DNA of 64,000 bases from Streptomyces griseoviridis (GTDB lineage Bacteria; Actinomycetota; Actinomycetes; Streptomycetales; Streptomycetaceae), in NCBI GenBank assembly GCA_014649155.1, contig BMSM01000001.1, positions 372,001 through 436,000 of the forward strand, given 5' to 3'. The position numbers were made by a program, and so were the translations under genes. How positions within the stretch are numbered: position 1 is the first letter of the stretch; each line of letters starts with the position of its first letter. Under the pieces are notes generated by a model that saw nothing but the letters and a program-made list of their open reading frames with translations, was not told where the DNA came from and made no database searches. Shown in pieces: positions 45,423 to 54,541 of this stretch.

Positions 45423-45619
45423 GGCGGGACGCCCGGGCCCGCACGCGCCTGGGTCGGCGGGACGCACGGTCCGCGCAGGCGTCCGGGCGGAGGGGAGCAC
45501 GGGTTCGCGTCGGCGCAGGCGGGGCCGGCGGGACGCGGGGCCGGTGGGACGCACGGCCCGCGCCGGCGTCGGGGTGGCGAGGAACCACGGTCCTGCCCGG
45601 GCGTAGGCCGGCGGGACGC
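45423..45619. repeat. Degenerate GC-rich repeats with core GGCGGGACGC
   Basis: The core (one variant GGTGGGACGC) occurs at 45423, 45456, 45527, 45543 and 45610, with shared flanks such as ACGGTCCGCGC/ACGGCCCGCGC and GGCGTCGGGG. It lies in the 478-base gap between the small membrane gene and the aceE stop, where I see no credible gene. Looks like a decayed tandem array. Confidence 0.55.
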
Positions 45620-45671
45620 GCACCCCCGCGCAAGCGCCGGGGTGGCGAGGCCCCAGGCCCCGCCACCCTTA

Positions 45672-45734
45672 CGTCACCGGCGTCACCGGCGTCACCGGCG
45701 TCACCGGCGTCACCGGCGTCACCGGCGTCACCCG
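45672..45734. repeat. 9-bp minisatellite, seven units of CGTCACCGG
   Basis: Six exact units then CGTCACCCG, ending 10 bases before the aceE stop codon on the other strand, so it lies in the aceE 3' region. Likely variable in copy number between strains. Confidence 0.9.
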
Positions 45735-45744
45735 CGCGGCAGCG

Positions 45745-48477
45745 CTACGCGTCGCCGCCCGCCGTGCCCGGGTCCGCCGCCGTCACGTCCAGGAGCCGGT
45801 AGCGGTCCACCGCCTGCTTCAGCGCCGACCGGTCGACCTTGCCCTCCCGGGCCAGCTCGCTCAGCACCGCCACCACCACCGACTCCGCGTCGATGTGGAA
45901 GAAGCGCCGGGCTGCCCCCCGGGTGTCCGCGAAGCCGAACCCGTCCGCGCCCAGCGACTGCCAGGTCCCCGGCACCCACCGCGCGATCTGGTCCGGCACC
46001 GACCGCATCCAGTCGGACACCGCCACGAACGGCCCCTGCGCTCCCGACAGCTTCCGCGTCACGTACGGCACCCGCTGCTCCTCCTCCGGGTGCAGCAGAT
46101 TGTGCTCCTCGCACTCCACCGCCTCGCGCCGCAGCTCGTTCCAGGAGGTCGCCGACCAGACGTCCGCCCGGACGTCCCACTCCTCGGCGAGGATGCGCTG
46201 CGCCTCGACCGCCCACGGCAGCGCGACCCCGGACGCCAGGATCTGCGCCGGGACCGAGCCGCCCGTGCCCTCGCTGAACCGGTAGACCCCCTTGAGGATG
46301 CCCTCGACGTCCACGTCCGCCGGCTCGGCGGGGTGCCGGATCGGCTCGTTGTAGACGGTCAGGTAATAGAAGACGTCCTCGCTGTCCGGGCCGTACATCC
46401 GGCGCAGCCCGTCCTTCACGATGTACGCGATCTCGTACCCGAAGGCCGGGTCGTACGCCACGCACGCCGGGTTGGTCGAGGCGAGCAGCTGCGAATGGCC
46501 GTCCGCGTGCTGGAGCCCCTCACCGGTCAGGGTCGTACGGCCGGCGGTCGCGCCCAGCACGAAACCGCGCGCGAGCTGGTCGCCCATCTGCCAGAACTGG
46601 TCGCCGGTGCGCTGGAAACCGAACATCGAGTAGAAGACGTAGACCGGGATCAGCGGTTCGCCGTGCGTCGCGTACGCCGAGCCGGCCGCGATCAGCGAGG
46701 CCGTGCAGCCGGCCTCGGAGATGCCGTCGTGCAGCATCTGCCCGGTCGGCGCCTCCTTGTAGGCGAGCAGCAGGTCCCGGTCGACCGACTCGTACTGCTG
46801 GCCGAGCGGGTTGTAGATCTTCGCGCTCGGGAAGAACGAGTCCATGCCGAACGTGCGGTACTCGTCCGGCGCGATCAGCACGAACCGCTTGCCGATCTCC
46901 TTGTCCCGCATGAGGTCCTTCAGCAGCCGCACGAAGGCCATGGTCGTCGCGATGGACTGGTTCCCCGACCCCTTCTTCACGGTCGCGTACGTCGATTCCA
47001 CCGGCAGCGGCAGCGGCTTCGCCCGCACCACCCGGGTCGGCACGTACCCGCCGAGCGCCTTGCGGCGGTCGTGCATGTACTGCATCTCCTCGGTGTCCCG
47101 GCCGGGGTGGTAGTACGGCGGCGGGCCGGACTCCAGCTCCTGGTCGGAGATCGGCAGGTGCAGCCGGTCGCGGAACCGCTTCAGGTCGTCGACCGTCAGC
47201 TTCTTCATCTGGTGCGTGGCGTTGCGGCCCTCGAAGTTCGGGCCGAGCGTCCAGCCCTTGACCGTCTTGGCGAGGATGACCGTCGGCTGGCCCTTGTGCT
47301 CCAGCGCCGCCTTGTACGCCGCGTAGATCTTCCGGTGGTCGTGGCCGCCGCGCCCCAGGTGCAGGATCTGGTCGTCGCTCATGTTCTCGACCATCGCCCG
47401 CAGCCGGTGGTCGTCACCGAAGAAGTGGTCGCGGATGTACGCGCCGGACTCGGTGGCGTACGTCTGGAACTGGCCGTCCGGCGTCGTGTTCATCTTGTTG
47501 ACCAGCACGCCGTCGCGGTCCTGGGCGAGCAGCGGGTCCCAGGTGCGGTCCCAGACCAGCTTGATCACGTTCCACCCGGCGCCCCGGAAGACCGACTCCA
47601 GCTCCTGGATGATCTTCCCGTTGCCGCGCACCGGACCGTCGAGCCGCTGGAGGTTGCAGTTGACGACGAAGGTCAGGTTGTCCAGGCCCTCCCGCGCGGC
47701 GATCGAGAGCTGGCCCAGCGACTCCGGCTCGTCCATCTCGCCGTCGCCGAGGAAGGCCCAGACGTGGCTGCGCGAGGTGTCCGCGATGCCGCGCGCGTGC
47801 ATGTACCGGTTCATCCGGGCCTGGTAGATGGCGCCGATCGGGCCGAGGCCCATCGAGACCGTCGGGAACTCCCAGAAGTCCGGCATCGACCTCGGGTGGG
47901 GGTACGAGGAGAGCGCGTGCGGCGCCTTCGACTTCTCCTGGCGGAAGCCGTCCAGGTGCCGCTCGGTCAGCCGGTCCAGCAGGTAGGCGCGGGCGTAGAT
48001 GCCCGGCGAGGCGTGCCCCTGGAAGAAGACCTGGTCGCCGCCGTCGCCCTCGTCCTTGCCGCGGAAGAAGTGGTTGAACCCGACGTCGTACAGGGAGGCC
48101 GAGGAGGCGAACGTGGCGATGTGGCCGCCGACGCCGATGCCGGGCCGCTGGGCCCGGGAGACCATCACCGCGGCGTTCCAGCGCGTCGCGTTGAGGATCT
48201 TGCGCTCGATCTCCTCGTTGCCGGGGAAGAACGGCTCGCTCTTGGTCGGGATCGTGTTGACGTAGTCCGTGCTGCGCATCTCGGGCACGGCCACGCGCTT
48301 CTCACGGGCCCGCTCGATCAGCCGCAGCATCAGGTAGCGGGCCCGCTCCCGGCCGCGCTGGTCGACGGCGGCGTCCAGGGAGTCGAGCCACTCCTGGGTC
48401 TCCTCGGGGTCGAAGTCGGGGACCTGACTCGGAAGGCCGCCAATGATGATCGGGTTGCGATCGGATGCGGAAGCCAC
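45745..48477 (-). CDS. aceE: Pyruvate dehydrogenase E1 component (homodimeric type)
   Basis: 910 aa. Thiamine-diphosphate enzyme that decarboxylates pyruvate and passes the acetyl group to E2 lipoate. The TPP motif is [16 protein letters not shown] near residue 245, ending in [11 protein letters not shown]. Other conserved blocks are [23 protein letters not shown] and the C-terminal transketolase part YVTRKL. Length and order match E. coli AceE, not the two-chain enzymes. GTG at 48477 with GAAGGA upstream. E2 and E3 genes are not in the window. It is divergent from DUF3052 across a 374-base region. Confidence 0.97.
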   Translation of the reverse strand: MASASDRNPIIIGGLPSQVPDFDPEETQEWLDSLDAAVDQRGRERARYLMLRLIERAREKRVAVPEMRSTDYVNTIPTKSEPFFPGNEEIERKILNATRWNAAVMVSRAQRPGIGVGGHIATFASSASLYDVGFNHFFRGKDEGDGGDQVFFQGHASPGIYARAYLLDRLTERHLDGFRQEKSKAPHALSSYPHPRSMPDFWEFPTVSMGLGPIGAIYQARMNRYMHARGIADTSRSHVWAFLGDGEMDEPESLGQLSIAAREGLDNLTFVVNCNLQRLDGPVRGNGKIIQELESVFRGAGWNVIKLVWDRTWDPLLAQDRDGVLVNKMNTTPDGQFQTYATESGAYIRDHFFGDDHRLRAMVENMSDDQILHLGRGGHDHRKIYAAYKAALEHKGQPTVILAKTVKGWTLGPNFEGRNATHQMKKLTVDDLKRFRDRLHLPISDQELESGPPPYYHPGRDTEEMQYMHDRRKALGGYVPTRVVRAKPLPLPVESTYATVKKGSGNQSIATTMAFVRLLKDLMRDKEIGKRFVLIAPDEYRTFGMDSFFPSAKIYNPLGQQYESVDRDLLLAYKEAPTGQMLHDGISEAGCTASLIAAGSAYATHGEPLIPVYVFYSMFGFQRTGDQFWQMGDQLARGFVLGATAGRTTLTGEGLQHADGHSQLLASTNPACVAYDPAFGYEIAYIVKDGLRRMYGPDSEDVFYYLTVYNEPIRHPAEPADVDVEGILKGVYRFSEGTGGSVPAQILASGVALPWAVEAQRILAEEWDVRADVWSATSWNELRREAVECEEHNLLHPEEEQRVPYVTRKLSGAQGPFVAVSDWMRSVPDQIARWVPGTWQSLGADGFGFADTRGAARRFFHIDAESVVVAVLSELAREGKVDRSALKQAVDRYRLLDVTAADPGTAGGDA

Positions 48478-48851
48478 GCTGTTCCTTCGCTGTCGCAGGG
48501 CGTATTCGGAGAGTGCCGGAACCGTCTCCCATCGTGTACCTACCAGCGGCTTACGTCACCTCTACCGCGAGGTAACCGCTTCCTCCGCCGACGCTGGGGG
48601 CGCGTTCTTCCGGATCTCGTACCCCTGTATGGTTCCCAATTACGCAAACGGGGCAGAAAGGTGTGGTGTACGTCACCTTCGATCCCGGGTGGCGGGCGCG
48701 AAGTTGCGGTGACACGGTCGGGATCGTCACCGTTTCGGCGGTCCCCGTGGCCGGGTACTTGCGCGATCGGTCCCGCCCGTGTGGACTACGGCCAATGCTT
48801 CGCGCACGCGCGTGGCTGAGTTATTCCCAAAACATGATCAGGAGGCAACCC
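48478..48851. other. aceE/DUF3052 divergent intergenic region
   Basis: 374 bases with no gene. It must hold promoters for both. Two copies of TACGTCACCT (about 48552 and 48668) and a third GTCACC near 48725 could be sites for a regulator. AGGAGG (48840-48845) is the DUF3052 ribosome site. No firm -10/-35 was assigned. Confidence 0.4.
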
Positions 48852-49289
48852 GTGAGCGCGACCGCGGACCACGCGGAGGAGCGGACGAACCCTGCCGCCA
48901 GGCTGGGGTTCCAGCCCGGACAGGTGGTCCAGGAGATCGGCTACGACGACGACGTCGACCAGGAGCTCCGCGAGGCCATTGAAGGTGTCATCGAGGGCGA
49001 CCTGATGGACGAGGACTACGACGACGTGGCCGATGCCGTCGTGCTGTGGTTCCGCGACGATGACGGCGACCTGACGGATGCGCTGGTGGATGCCACCACG
49101 TACATCGAGGAAGGCGGGGCGATCCTGCTCCTCACGCCGAAGACCGGCCGCGACGGTTACGTCGAGCCCAGTGACATCTCGGAAGCCGCTACGACGGCCG
49201 GGCTGACGGCGGCCAAGAGCGTCAGCGTCGGCAAGGACTGGAGCGGCAGCCGGCTGGCCACGCCCAAGGCGGCGAAGGCCAAGCGGTAG
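48852..49289 (+). CDS. DUF3052 protein
   Basis: 145 aa, acidic, soluble. NPAARLGFQPGQVVQEIGYDDDVDQELREAIEGVIEGDLMDEDYDDVADAVVLWFRDDDGDL and EPSDISEAATTAGLTAAKSVSVGKDWSGSRL match the actinobacterial DUF3052 family of unknown function. GTG at 48852 has AGGAGG 6 bases upstream. Sits back to back with aceE. Confidence 0.94.
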   Translation: MSATADHAEERTNPAARLGFQPGQVVQEIGYDDDVDQELREAIEGVIEGDLMDEDYDDVADAVVLWFRDDDGDLTDALVDATTYIEEGGAILLLTPKTGRDGYVEPSDISEAATTAGLTAAKSVSVGKDWSGSRLATPKAAKAKR

Positions 49290-49316
49290 CCCCGTAGACA
49301 GGGCGACGACCCCGCG

Positions 49317-49354
49317 ACACCGGACGGACCGGCCACGACCGGCCCGTCCGGTGT
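49317..49354 (+). terminator. Hairpin after DUF3052
   Basis: ACACCGGACGG pairs exactly with CCGTCCGGTGT, and the loop can form a second short stem from two CCGG elements. It lies 27 bases after the DUF3052 stop. Confidence 0.75.
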
Positions 49355-49423
49355 GCCGTACCCGTCCCTGCGTAGGGTGTGCCCAAAGACGCTGAGCGAC
49401 CCTCCGAAGGGACGGACCACACG

Positions 49424-49882
49424 ATGGCGATCCAGGTCGGCGACAAGGCCCCCGACTTCGAGCTGAAGGACAACCACGGCGCGACCGTGCGGCTGTCCGA
49501 CTTCCGGGGCGGCAGGAACGTGGTGCTGCTCTTCTACCCCTTCGCCTTCACCGGCGTGTGCACCGGCGAGCTGTGCGAGATCCGCGACAACCTGCCGAAG
49601 TTCGCCGACCGCGACACCCAGGTGCTCGCCGTCTCCAACGACTCCATCCACACCCTGCGCGTCTTCGCCGAGCAGGAGGGCCTGGAGTACCCGCTGCTCT
49701 CCGACTTCTGGCCGCACGGCGAGGTCTCGCGCGCCTACGGCGTCTTCGACGAGGACAAGGGCTGCGCGGTCCGCGGCACCTTCGTCATCGACCGCGAGGG
49801 CGTCGTCCGCTGGACGGTCGTCAACGGCCTGCCCGACGCCCGGGACCTCGGCGAGTACGTGAAGGCGCTCGACACCCTGTGA
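49424..49882 (+). CDS. ahpE: AhpE-like peroxiredoxin
   Basis: 152 aa thiol peroxidase. Thioredoxin-like fold with [15 protein letters not shown] and the peroxidatic Cys in [17 protein letters not shown] near residue 45, five residues from a second Cys. The shape and sequence are closest to AhpE of Mycobacterium tuberculosis. ATG at 49424. The Cys pair CTGELC may let it form an internal disulfide. It lies next to the Ter stress genes. Confidence 0.9.
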   Translation: MAIQVGDKAPDFELKDNHGATVRLSDFRGGRNVVLLFYPFAFTGVCTGELCEIRDNLPKFADRDTQVLAVSNDSIHTLRVFAEQEGLEYPLLSDFWPHGEVSRAYGVFDEDKGCAVRGTFVIDREGVVRWTVVNGLPDARDLGEYVKALDTL

Positions 49883-49928
49883 CGGGACGGCCCCAGGGAC
49901 TGCGGGGAGCGGGAACCCGTCACTAGGA

Positions 49929-49945
49929 TCGGATCGTTGATCCGA
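49929..49945. promoter_or_regulatory. Inverted repeat TCGGATC-GTT-GATCCGA upstream of terD
   Basis: Perfect 7-base arms, 50 bases before the first terD start. Could be an operator for the Ter genes or part of a transcript hairpin for the peroxiredoxin. Confidence 0.4.
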
Positions 49946-49995
49946 CATCCGACGCACTTCGGGGCTTCCCGCCCCCGGACACCAATGGAGGACTC

Positions 49996-50571
49996 GTGGG
50001 AGTCAGCCTCAGCAAGGGCGGCAACGTATCGCTGACCAAGGAGGCCCCCGGCCTGACCGCGGTCATCGTCGGTCTGGGGTGGGACGTGCGGACCACGACC
50101 GGTACCGACTTCGACCTCGACGCCAGCGCCCTGCTGCTGAACAGCTCCGGCAAGGTCGGCAACGACCAGCACTTCATCTTCTTCAACAACCTCAAGACCC
50201 CGGACGGCTCCGTCGAGCACACCGGCGACAACCTCACCGGTGAGGGCGAGGGCGACGACGAGCAGATCAAGGTCGACCTCGCCACCGTCCCCGCCGACGT
50301 CGAGAAGATCGTCTTCCCGGTCTCGATCTACGACGCGGAGAACCGCCAGCAGTCCTTCGGCCAGGTGCGCAACGCGTTCATCCGCGTCGTCAACCAGGCC
50401 GGCGGCGCCGAGATCGCCCGCTACGACCTGAGCGAGGACGCCTCCACCGAGACCGCCATGGTCTTCGGCGAGCTGTACCGGCACGGCGCCGAGTGGAAGT
50501 TCCGCGCCATCGGCCAGGGGTACGCGTCGGGCCTGCGCGGCATCGCGCAGGACTTCGGTGTGAACGTCTGA
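49996..50571 (+). CDS. terD: TerD-family protein
   Basis: 191 aa calcium-binding stress protein of the tellurium-resistance group. Visible motifs: [18 protein letters not shown], acidic cation loop [40 protein letters not shown] and the closing [22 protein letters not shown] at 49996 with GGAGG upstream. Nearly the same as the next gene; each is followed by or near a hairpin. Confidence 0.96.
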   Translation: MGVSLSKGGNVSLTKEAPGLTAVIVGLGWDVRTTTGTDFDLDASALLLNSSGKVGNDQHFIFFNNLKTPDGSVEHTGDNLTGEGEGDDEQIKVDLATVPADVEKIVFPVSIYDAENRQQSFGQVRNAFIRVVNQAGGAEIARYDLSEDASTETAMVFGELYRHGAEWKFRAIGQGYASGLRGIAQDFGVNV

Positions 50572-50587
50572 GACGGCAGGCCCGATC

Positions 50588-50622
50588 GTCCGGCGCCGCA
50601 CGGTCCGCGTGCGGCGCCGGAC
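50588..50622 (+). terminator. Perfect 15-bp hairpin between the terD genes
   Basis: A 15-base arm starting GTCCGGCGCC (50588-50602) pairs exactly with 50608-50622 across 5 bases. It probably ends the first terD transcript, so the second gene may have its own promoter or depend on read-through. Confidence 0.8.
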
Positions 50623-50673
50623 GCGCATCACCCGCAGGCAGGGCAGAACCACCACCCGGGGAGGGACCAGCAC

Positions 50674-51249
50674 ATGGGCGTCACGCTCGCCAAGGGAGGC
50701 AACGTCTCCCTGTCCAAGGCCGCGCCGAACCTCACGCAGGTGATGATCGGACTCGGCTGGGACGCGCGTTCCACCACCGGCGCACCCTTCGACCTCGACG
50801 CCAGCGCGCTGCTGTGCGGCGGCGGCCGGGTGCTCGGTGACGAGTACTTCGTCTTCTACAACCAGCTCAGCAGTCCCGAGGGCTCCGTCGAGCACACCGG
50901 CGACAACCTCACCGGCGAGGGCGACGGCGACGACGAGTCGCTGCTCGTCGACCTCACCAAGGTCCCCGCGCGCTGCGACACGATCGTCTTCCCGGTCTCG
51001 ATCCACCTGGCCGACGAGCGCGGCCAGACCTTCGGCCAGGTGAGCAACGCCTTCATCCGGGTCGTCAACCAGGCCGACGGCCAGGAACTCGCCCGCTACG
51101 ACCTGAGCGAGGACGCCTCCACCGAAACCGCGATGATCTTCGGCGAGGTCTACCGGCACCAGGGCGAGTGGAAGTTCCGTGCGGTGGGACAGGGGTACGC
51201 GTCGGGCCTGCGCGGCATCGCTCTAGACTTCGGAGTCAACGTTTCGTAA
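50674..51249 (+). CDS. terD: TerD-family protein (second copy)
   Basis: 191 aa, same length and about the same sequence as the upstream gene: [61 protein letters not shown] Cys replaces Leu in the first acidic loop (LLCGGG), and another occurs at [12 protein letters not shown] at 50674, with GGGGAGGGA upstream. Result of a tandem duplication. It is followed after 49 bases by the TerC-like gene. Confidence 0.96.
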   Translation: MGVTLAKGGNVSLSKAAPNLTQVMIGLGWDARSTTGAPFDLDASALLCGGGRVLGDEYFVFYNQLSSPEGSVEHTGDNLTGEGDGDDESLLVDLTKVPARCDTIVFPVSIHLADERGQTFGQVSNAFIRVVNQADGQELARYDLSEDASTETAMIFGEVYRHQGEWKFRAVGQGYASGLRGIALDFGVNVS

Positions 51250-51298
51250 AGCCGGGTACGGCGCGGGGGAGCCCCGTACAAAGAGGATTGGGTAGCCA

Positions 51299-52435
51299 GT
51301 GCTTCTGAAAACCTTCGGCTGGTCGTTCGCGGTCACCGCGCTCGGCCTGGTCGCGGCGGTCTTCTACGGGGGGTGGACCGCTTTCGGTGTCGTGGCGATC
51401 CTCACCGTCCTGGAAATCTCGCTGTCCTTCGACAACGCGGTGGTCAACGCCGGAATCCTGAAGAAGATGAATGCCTTCTGGCAGAAGATCTTCCTCACCG
51501 TCGGCATCCTGATCGCCGTCTTCGGCATGCGGCTGGTCTTCCCGGTCGTCATCGTCGCCATCAGCGCCCAGCTCGGCCCGATCGAGGCCGTCGACCTCGC
51601 GCTCACCGACAAGGACCGCTACCAGCAGCTCGTCACCGACGCCCACCCGTCGATCGCGGCCTTCGGCGGCATGTTCCTGCTGATGATCTTCCTGGACTTC
51701 ATCTTCGAGGACCGGGACATCAAGTGGCTCACCTGGATCGAGCGCCCGCTGGCCAAGCTCGGCAAGGTCGACATGCTGTCGGTCTGCATCGCCCTCATCG
51801 TGCTGCTCATCGCCTCCATGACCGTCGCCACCCACGCCCACCAGCACGGCGGCGCGCACGTCGACAAGGCCGAGACCGTCCTGCTCGCCGGCATCGCGGG
51901 CCTGATCACCTATCTCGTCGTCGGCGGACTCTCCAGCTACTTCGAGAACAAACTCGAAGAGGAGGAGGAACGCGAGCACGAGGAGGAGGAGAAGGCCGCC
52001 CGCGCGGGCAAGTCGCCGGTGAAGCTGGCCGGCCAGGCCGCGTTCTTCATGTTCCTCTACCTGGAGGTCCTGGACGCCTCCTTCTCCTTCGACGGCGTGA
52101 TCGGCGCGTTCGCCATCACCAACGACATCGTCCTGATGGCCCTCGGCCTCGGCATCGGCGCCATGTACGTCCGGTCCCTGACCGTCTACCTGGTCCGCCA
52201 GGGCACCCTCGACGACTACGTCTACCTGGAGCACGGCGCCCACTACGCCATCGGCGCCCTCGCCGCGCTCCTGCTCATCACCATCCAGTACGAGATCAAC
52301 GAGATCATCACGGGCCTCATCGGCGTGATCCTGATCGGCGCGTCCTTCTGGTCCTCCGTCCGCCGCAACAAGCGGATCGCCCAGGCCGAGGGGCCGGGCG
52401 CGGGCGAGAAGGCGGAGGTCTCCTCCGGCGTGTGA
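51299..52435 (+). CDS. TerC-like DUF475 membrane protein
   Basis: 378 aa with about nine membrane helices. LEISLSFDNAVVNAGILKKM near residue 37 and a second copy DASFSFDGVIGAFAITND near residue 260 are the TerC/DUF475 duplicated metal-transport motifs. Between them lies a Glu-rich charged loop (LEEEEEREHEEEEK), unusually acidic and probably metal-binding. GTG at 51299. TerC proteins are linked to Mn/metal export and work together with TerD. Confidence 0.93.
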   Translation: MLLKTFGWSFAVTALGLVAAVFYGGWTAFGVVAILTVLEISLSFDNAVVNAGILKKMNAFWQKIFLTVGILIAVFGMRLVFPVVIVAISAQLGPIEAVDLALTDKDRYQQLVTDAHPSIAAFGGMFLLMIFLDFIFEDRDIKWLTWIERPLAKLGKVDMLSVCIALIVLLIASMTVATHAHQHGGAHVDKAETVLLAGIAGLITYLVVGGLSSYFENKLEEEEEREHEEEEKAARAGKSPVKLAGQAAFFMFLYLEVLDASFSFDGVIGAFAITNDIVLMALGLGIGAMYVRSLTVYLVRQGTLDDYVYLEHGAHYAIGALAALLLITIQYEINEIITGLIGVILIGASFWSSVRRNKRIAQAEGPGAGEKAEVSSGV

Positions 52436-52462
52436 GGAGACCCCGACGGCGGGCCGTGTCCG

Positions 52463-52486
52463 CCCCCGGCGCACCGGCGCCGGGGG
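52463..52486 (+). terminator. Hairpin after the TerC-like gene
   Basis: CCCCCGGCGC-ACCG-GCGCCGGGGG, a perfect 10-bp stem with a 4-base loop, 27 bases past the stop. Confidence 0.75.
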
Positions 52487-52607
52487 TGTGAACCAGGTCC
52501 GGGCGAGGAACGCTCTGAGCGGGGCGGCCACCGAGGACGACTCCTCGGTGCCGCCCCGCGGGCGTGGGCCGGGCGGCGTGGGACGAAAGACAGGTGTGGG
52601 GGCGGGA

Positions 52608-53339
52608 ATGGGCTTCTTCGACGGGCTGTGGCGCGGGCGCGAGACCGACTTCGACTCGGGCAACGCGGCGACCAACGCCATCGAACTGACCAAACGGCAC
52701 AGCCGGGTCTCCCTGACCAAACAGGGCGCGGCCACCGGCAATCTCCGCATCAACCTGGCCTGGCGGATGCGGACCTCCGACTTCGGCGGCCCCCAGCGCG
52801 AGAGCCTGCTCCGGCACCCCCTCAAGGCGCTGAAACCGCCCGAGGTGATGGGCCACAGCCAGAGCATGGTCAACGTCGACCTCGACCTGGGCTGCCTCTA
52901 CGAACTCCAGGACGGCAGCAGAGGCGTCGTCCAGCCCCTCGGCGGCTTCTTCGGGGACGTCAACGCGGCGCCGTACGTCAAGCTCAGCGGCGACGACCGG
53001 TTCGGCTCGGGGTCCGGGGAGACGATCTACGTCAACCTCGACCACCGGGAGAACATCAAACGGCTGCTGGTGTTCGCGTACATCTACGACCAGACGCCCG
53101 CCTTCGACCGTACGCACGCCATCGTCACCCTCTACCCGAGCAACGGTCCCCGGATCGAGATATCCCTCGACGAACGCCACCCGCAGGCCCGGTCCTGTGC
53201 CGTCGTGATGATCGAGAACGTCAAGGGCGAGATCTTCGTCCGCCGCGAGGTCAAGTTCGTCTACGGCTTCCAGGGCGAACTGGACCGGCTGTACGGCTGG
53301 GGCCTGCAATGGGGCCGGGGCTACAAGGCGAAGACCTGA
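52608..53339 (+). CDS. TerA/TerD-superfamily stress protein
   Basis: 243 aa. After the start GFFDGLWRGRETDF it has VSLTKQGAATGNLRINLAW, VNVDLDLGCLYELQDGSRGVVQPLG, GETIYVNLDHRENIKRLLVFAYIYDQTPAFDRTHAIVTLYP and EIFVRREVKFVYGFQGELDRLYGWGLQWGRGYK. This is a TerD-like beta-sandwich of the TerA subgroup, lacking some cation ligands. ATG at 52608 (GGGGGCGGGA upstream). Confidence 0.88.
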   Translation: MGFFDGLWRGRETDFDSGNAATNAIELTKRHSRVSLTKQGAATGNLRINLAWRMRTSDFGGPQRESLLRHPLKALKPPEVMGHSQSMVNVDLDLGCLYELQDGSRGVVQPLGGFFGDVNAAPYVKLSGDDRFGSGSGETIYVNLDHRENIKRLLVFAYIYDQTPAFDRTHAIVTLYPSNGPRIEISLDERHPQARSCAVVMIENVKGEIFVRREVKFVYGFQGELDRLYGWGLQWGRGYKAKT

Positions 53340-53357
53340 CGCCGGCCGCCGCGACCG

Positions 53358-54335
53358 CTACCGCCCGATGAACTGCGGGCCCTGCGGCGGCAGCCGGAAG
53401 TCCGGGTCCGGCACCACGGCGGGCGGCGGCGGATACCCGTACCCGGCCGCGGTCGCCGGGGCGGGGGCCTGCGGATAGCCGTAGGCCGCCTGGGCGGGGA
53501 CGGCGGGCTGCGGATAGCCGTACGCCGGCTGGGTCGCGGCGGTGGGCTGGGCCTGGGCCGGCTGGGGATAGCCGTACGCGGGCTGGGTGGGCACGCCGGG
53601 CGGCTGCTCGGGGGGCAGCGGCTGGGCGGGCGCGGTCGGCGCCGAGGGTGAGTGCACCGGGGCGGGCGGAGCGGCCGGGGGGAACGGCGGCGACGGGGCC
53701 GGTGCCGTGACGGTCGGCGCCGTGGCACCCGGGGCCGGCGTGACCGGCGGCGTACCGGCCTCCTGGCCGCCGTCGTCCGCCTCGTCGTCCGTGTCGTCCA
53801 CCGAGATGCCGAAGTCGGCCGCCAGGCCCTCCAGGCCGTTGGAGTAACCCTCGCCCAGCGCCCGGAACTTCCAGCTCTCCCCGCGCCGGTACAGCTCCCC
53901 GCAGATCAGCGCGGTCTCCTCACCCGTCTCCGGGGTGACGTCGAAGGAGGCCAGCGGCTCGGCGCCGTCGCCGCCCGCCGCGTCGTACAGCAGGACGCGC
54001 AGGTCCCGCACCCGGTCGAAGGCGACCCCGTCGGCCGAGGCGACCAGCAGGACGCGGCCGACGCGGGACTCGACACCGGACAGGTCGGCCTGGACCGTGT
54101 CGGCCAGCCCGTCGGCGTCCCGCTTCTTGCCGAGCCGCCAGACCGTCCCCGACGGGTGCCGGGGCTGGTTGTAGAAGACGAAGTCCTCGTCGGAACGCAC
54201 ACGGTCGTCGGGCCCCAGCAGCAGCGCGGAGACGTCGACGTCCGGAATGCCCTGCCCGGGCGTCCAGCGCAGCACGGCCCGCACCGTGGTGGCCTCCAGC
54301 GGGATGTTCGACCCTTTCAGCATCGCGTGCGTCAT
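53358..54335 (-). CDS. TerD-family protein with proline-rich repeat tail
   Basis: 325 aa. TerD domain to about residue 180 ([47 protein letters not shown]), then an acidic linker and a 140-residue Pro/Ala/Thr/Gln-rich tail with four [12 protein letters not shown] repeats. The tail is probably disordered and may drive self-association or binding of partners. ATG at 54335. It is divergent from the CitE-like gene, with 206 bases between, and the only Ter gene here on the minus strand. Confidence 0.92.
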   Translation of the reverse strand: MTHAMLKGSNIPLEATTVRAVLRWTPGQGIPDVDVSALLLGPDDRVRSDEDFVFYNQPRHPSGTVWRLGKKRDADGLADTVQADLSGVESRVGRVLLVASADGVAFDRVRDLRVLLYDAAGGDGAEPLASFDVTPETGEETALICGELYRRGESWKFRALGEGYSNGLEGLAADFGISVDDTDDEADDGGQEAGTPPVTPAPGATAPTVTAPAPSPPFPPAAPPAPVHSPSAPTAPAQPLPPEQPPGVPTQPAYGYPQPAQAQPTAATQPAYGYPQPAVPAQAAYGYPQAPAPATAAGYGYPPPPAVVPDPDFRLPPQGPQFIGR

Positions 54336-54541
54336 GCCGTCATCCTGCCTGCTCGGTCCTGGTCACGACAATGCGGGGGAGGGTACCCGAAGGGGGCGCG
54401 GCACCCGGCCGCGCGCCGCCGACATGACCGGGTTACCTGGAATTCATGCCCGGCGGGAACTACGGACATGGGTTCCTACGTACTATTACCGGCCACCTTC
54501 CGATGTTTCACAGGTCGCCCAGACACCACGGGGGAGTTCTT
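54336..54541. promoter_or_regulatory. Divergent promoter region, TerD-tail/CitE-like
   Basis: 206 bases with lower G+C in the part next to the CitE-like gene (54470-54540). GGGGGAG (54530-54536) is its ribosome site. Likely holds promoters for both sides. No palindrome was seen. Confidence 0.45.

Noticed and set aside
45672..45734. 9-bp repeats as iterons of an origin
   Set aside because: No replication gene and a core-chromosome position beside aceE; treated as a minisatellite.
45895..48819. 974-codon open frame antisense to aceE
   Set aside because: Same artefact; aceE is unmistakable on the other strand.
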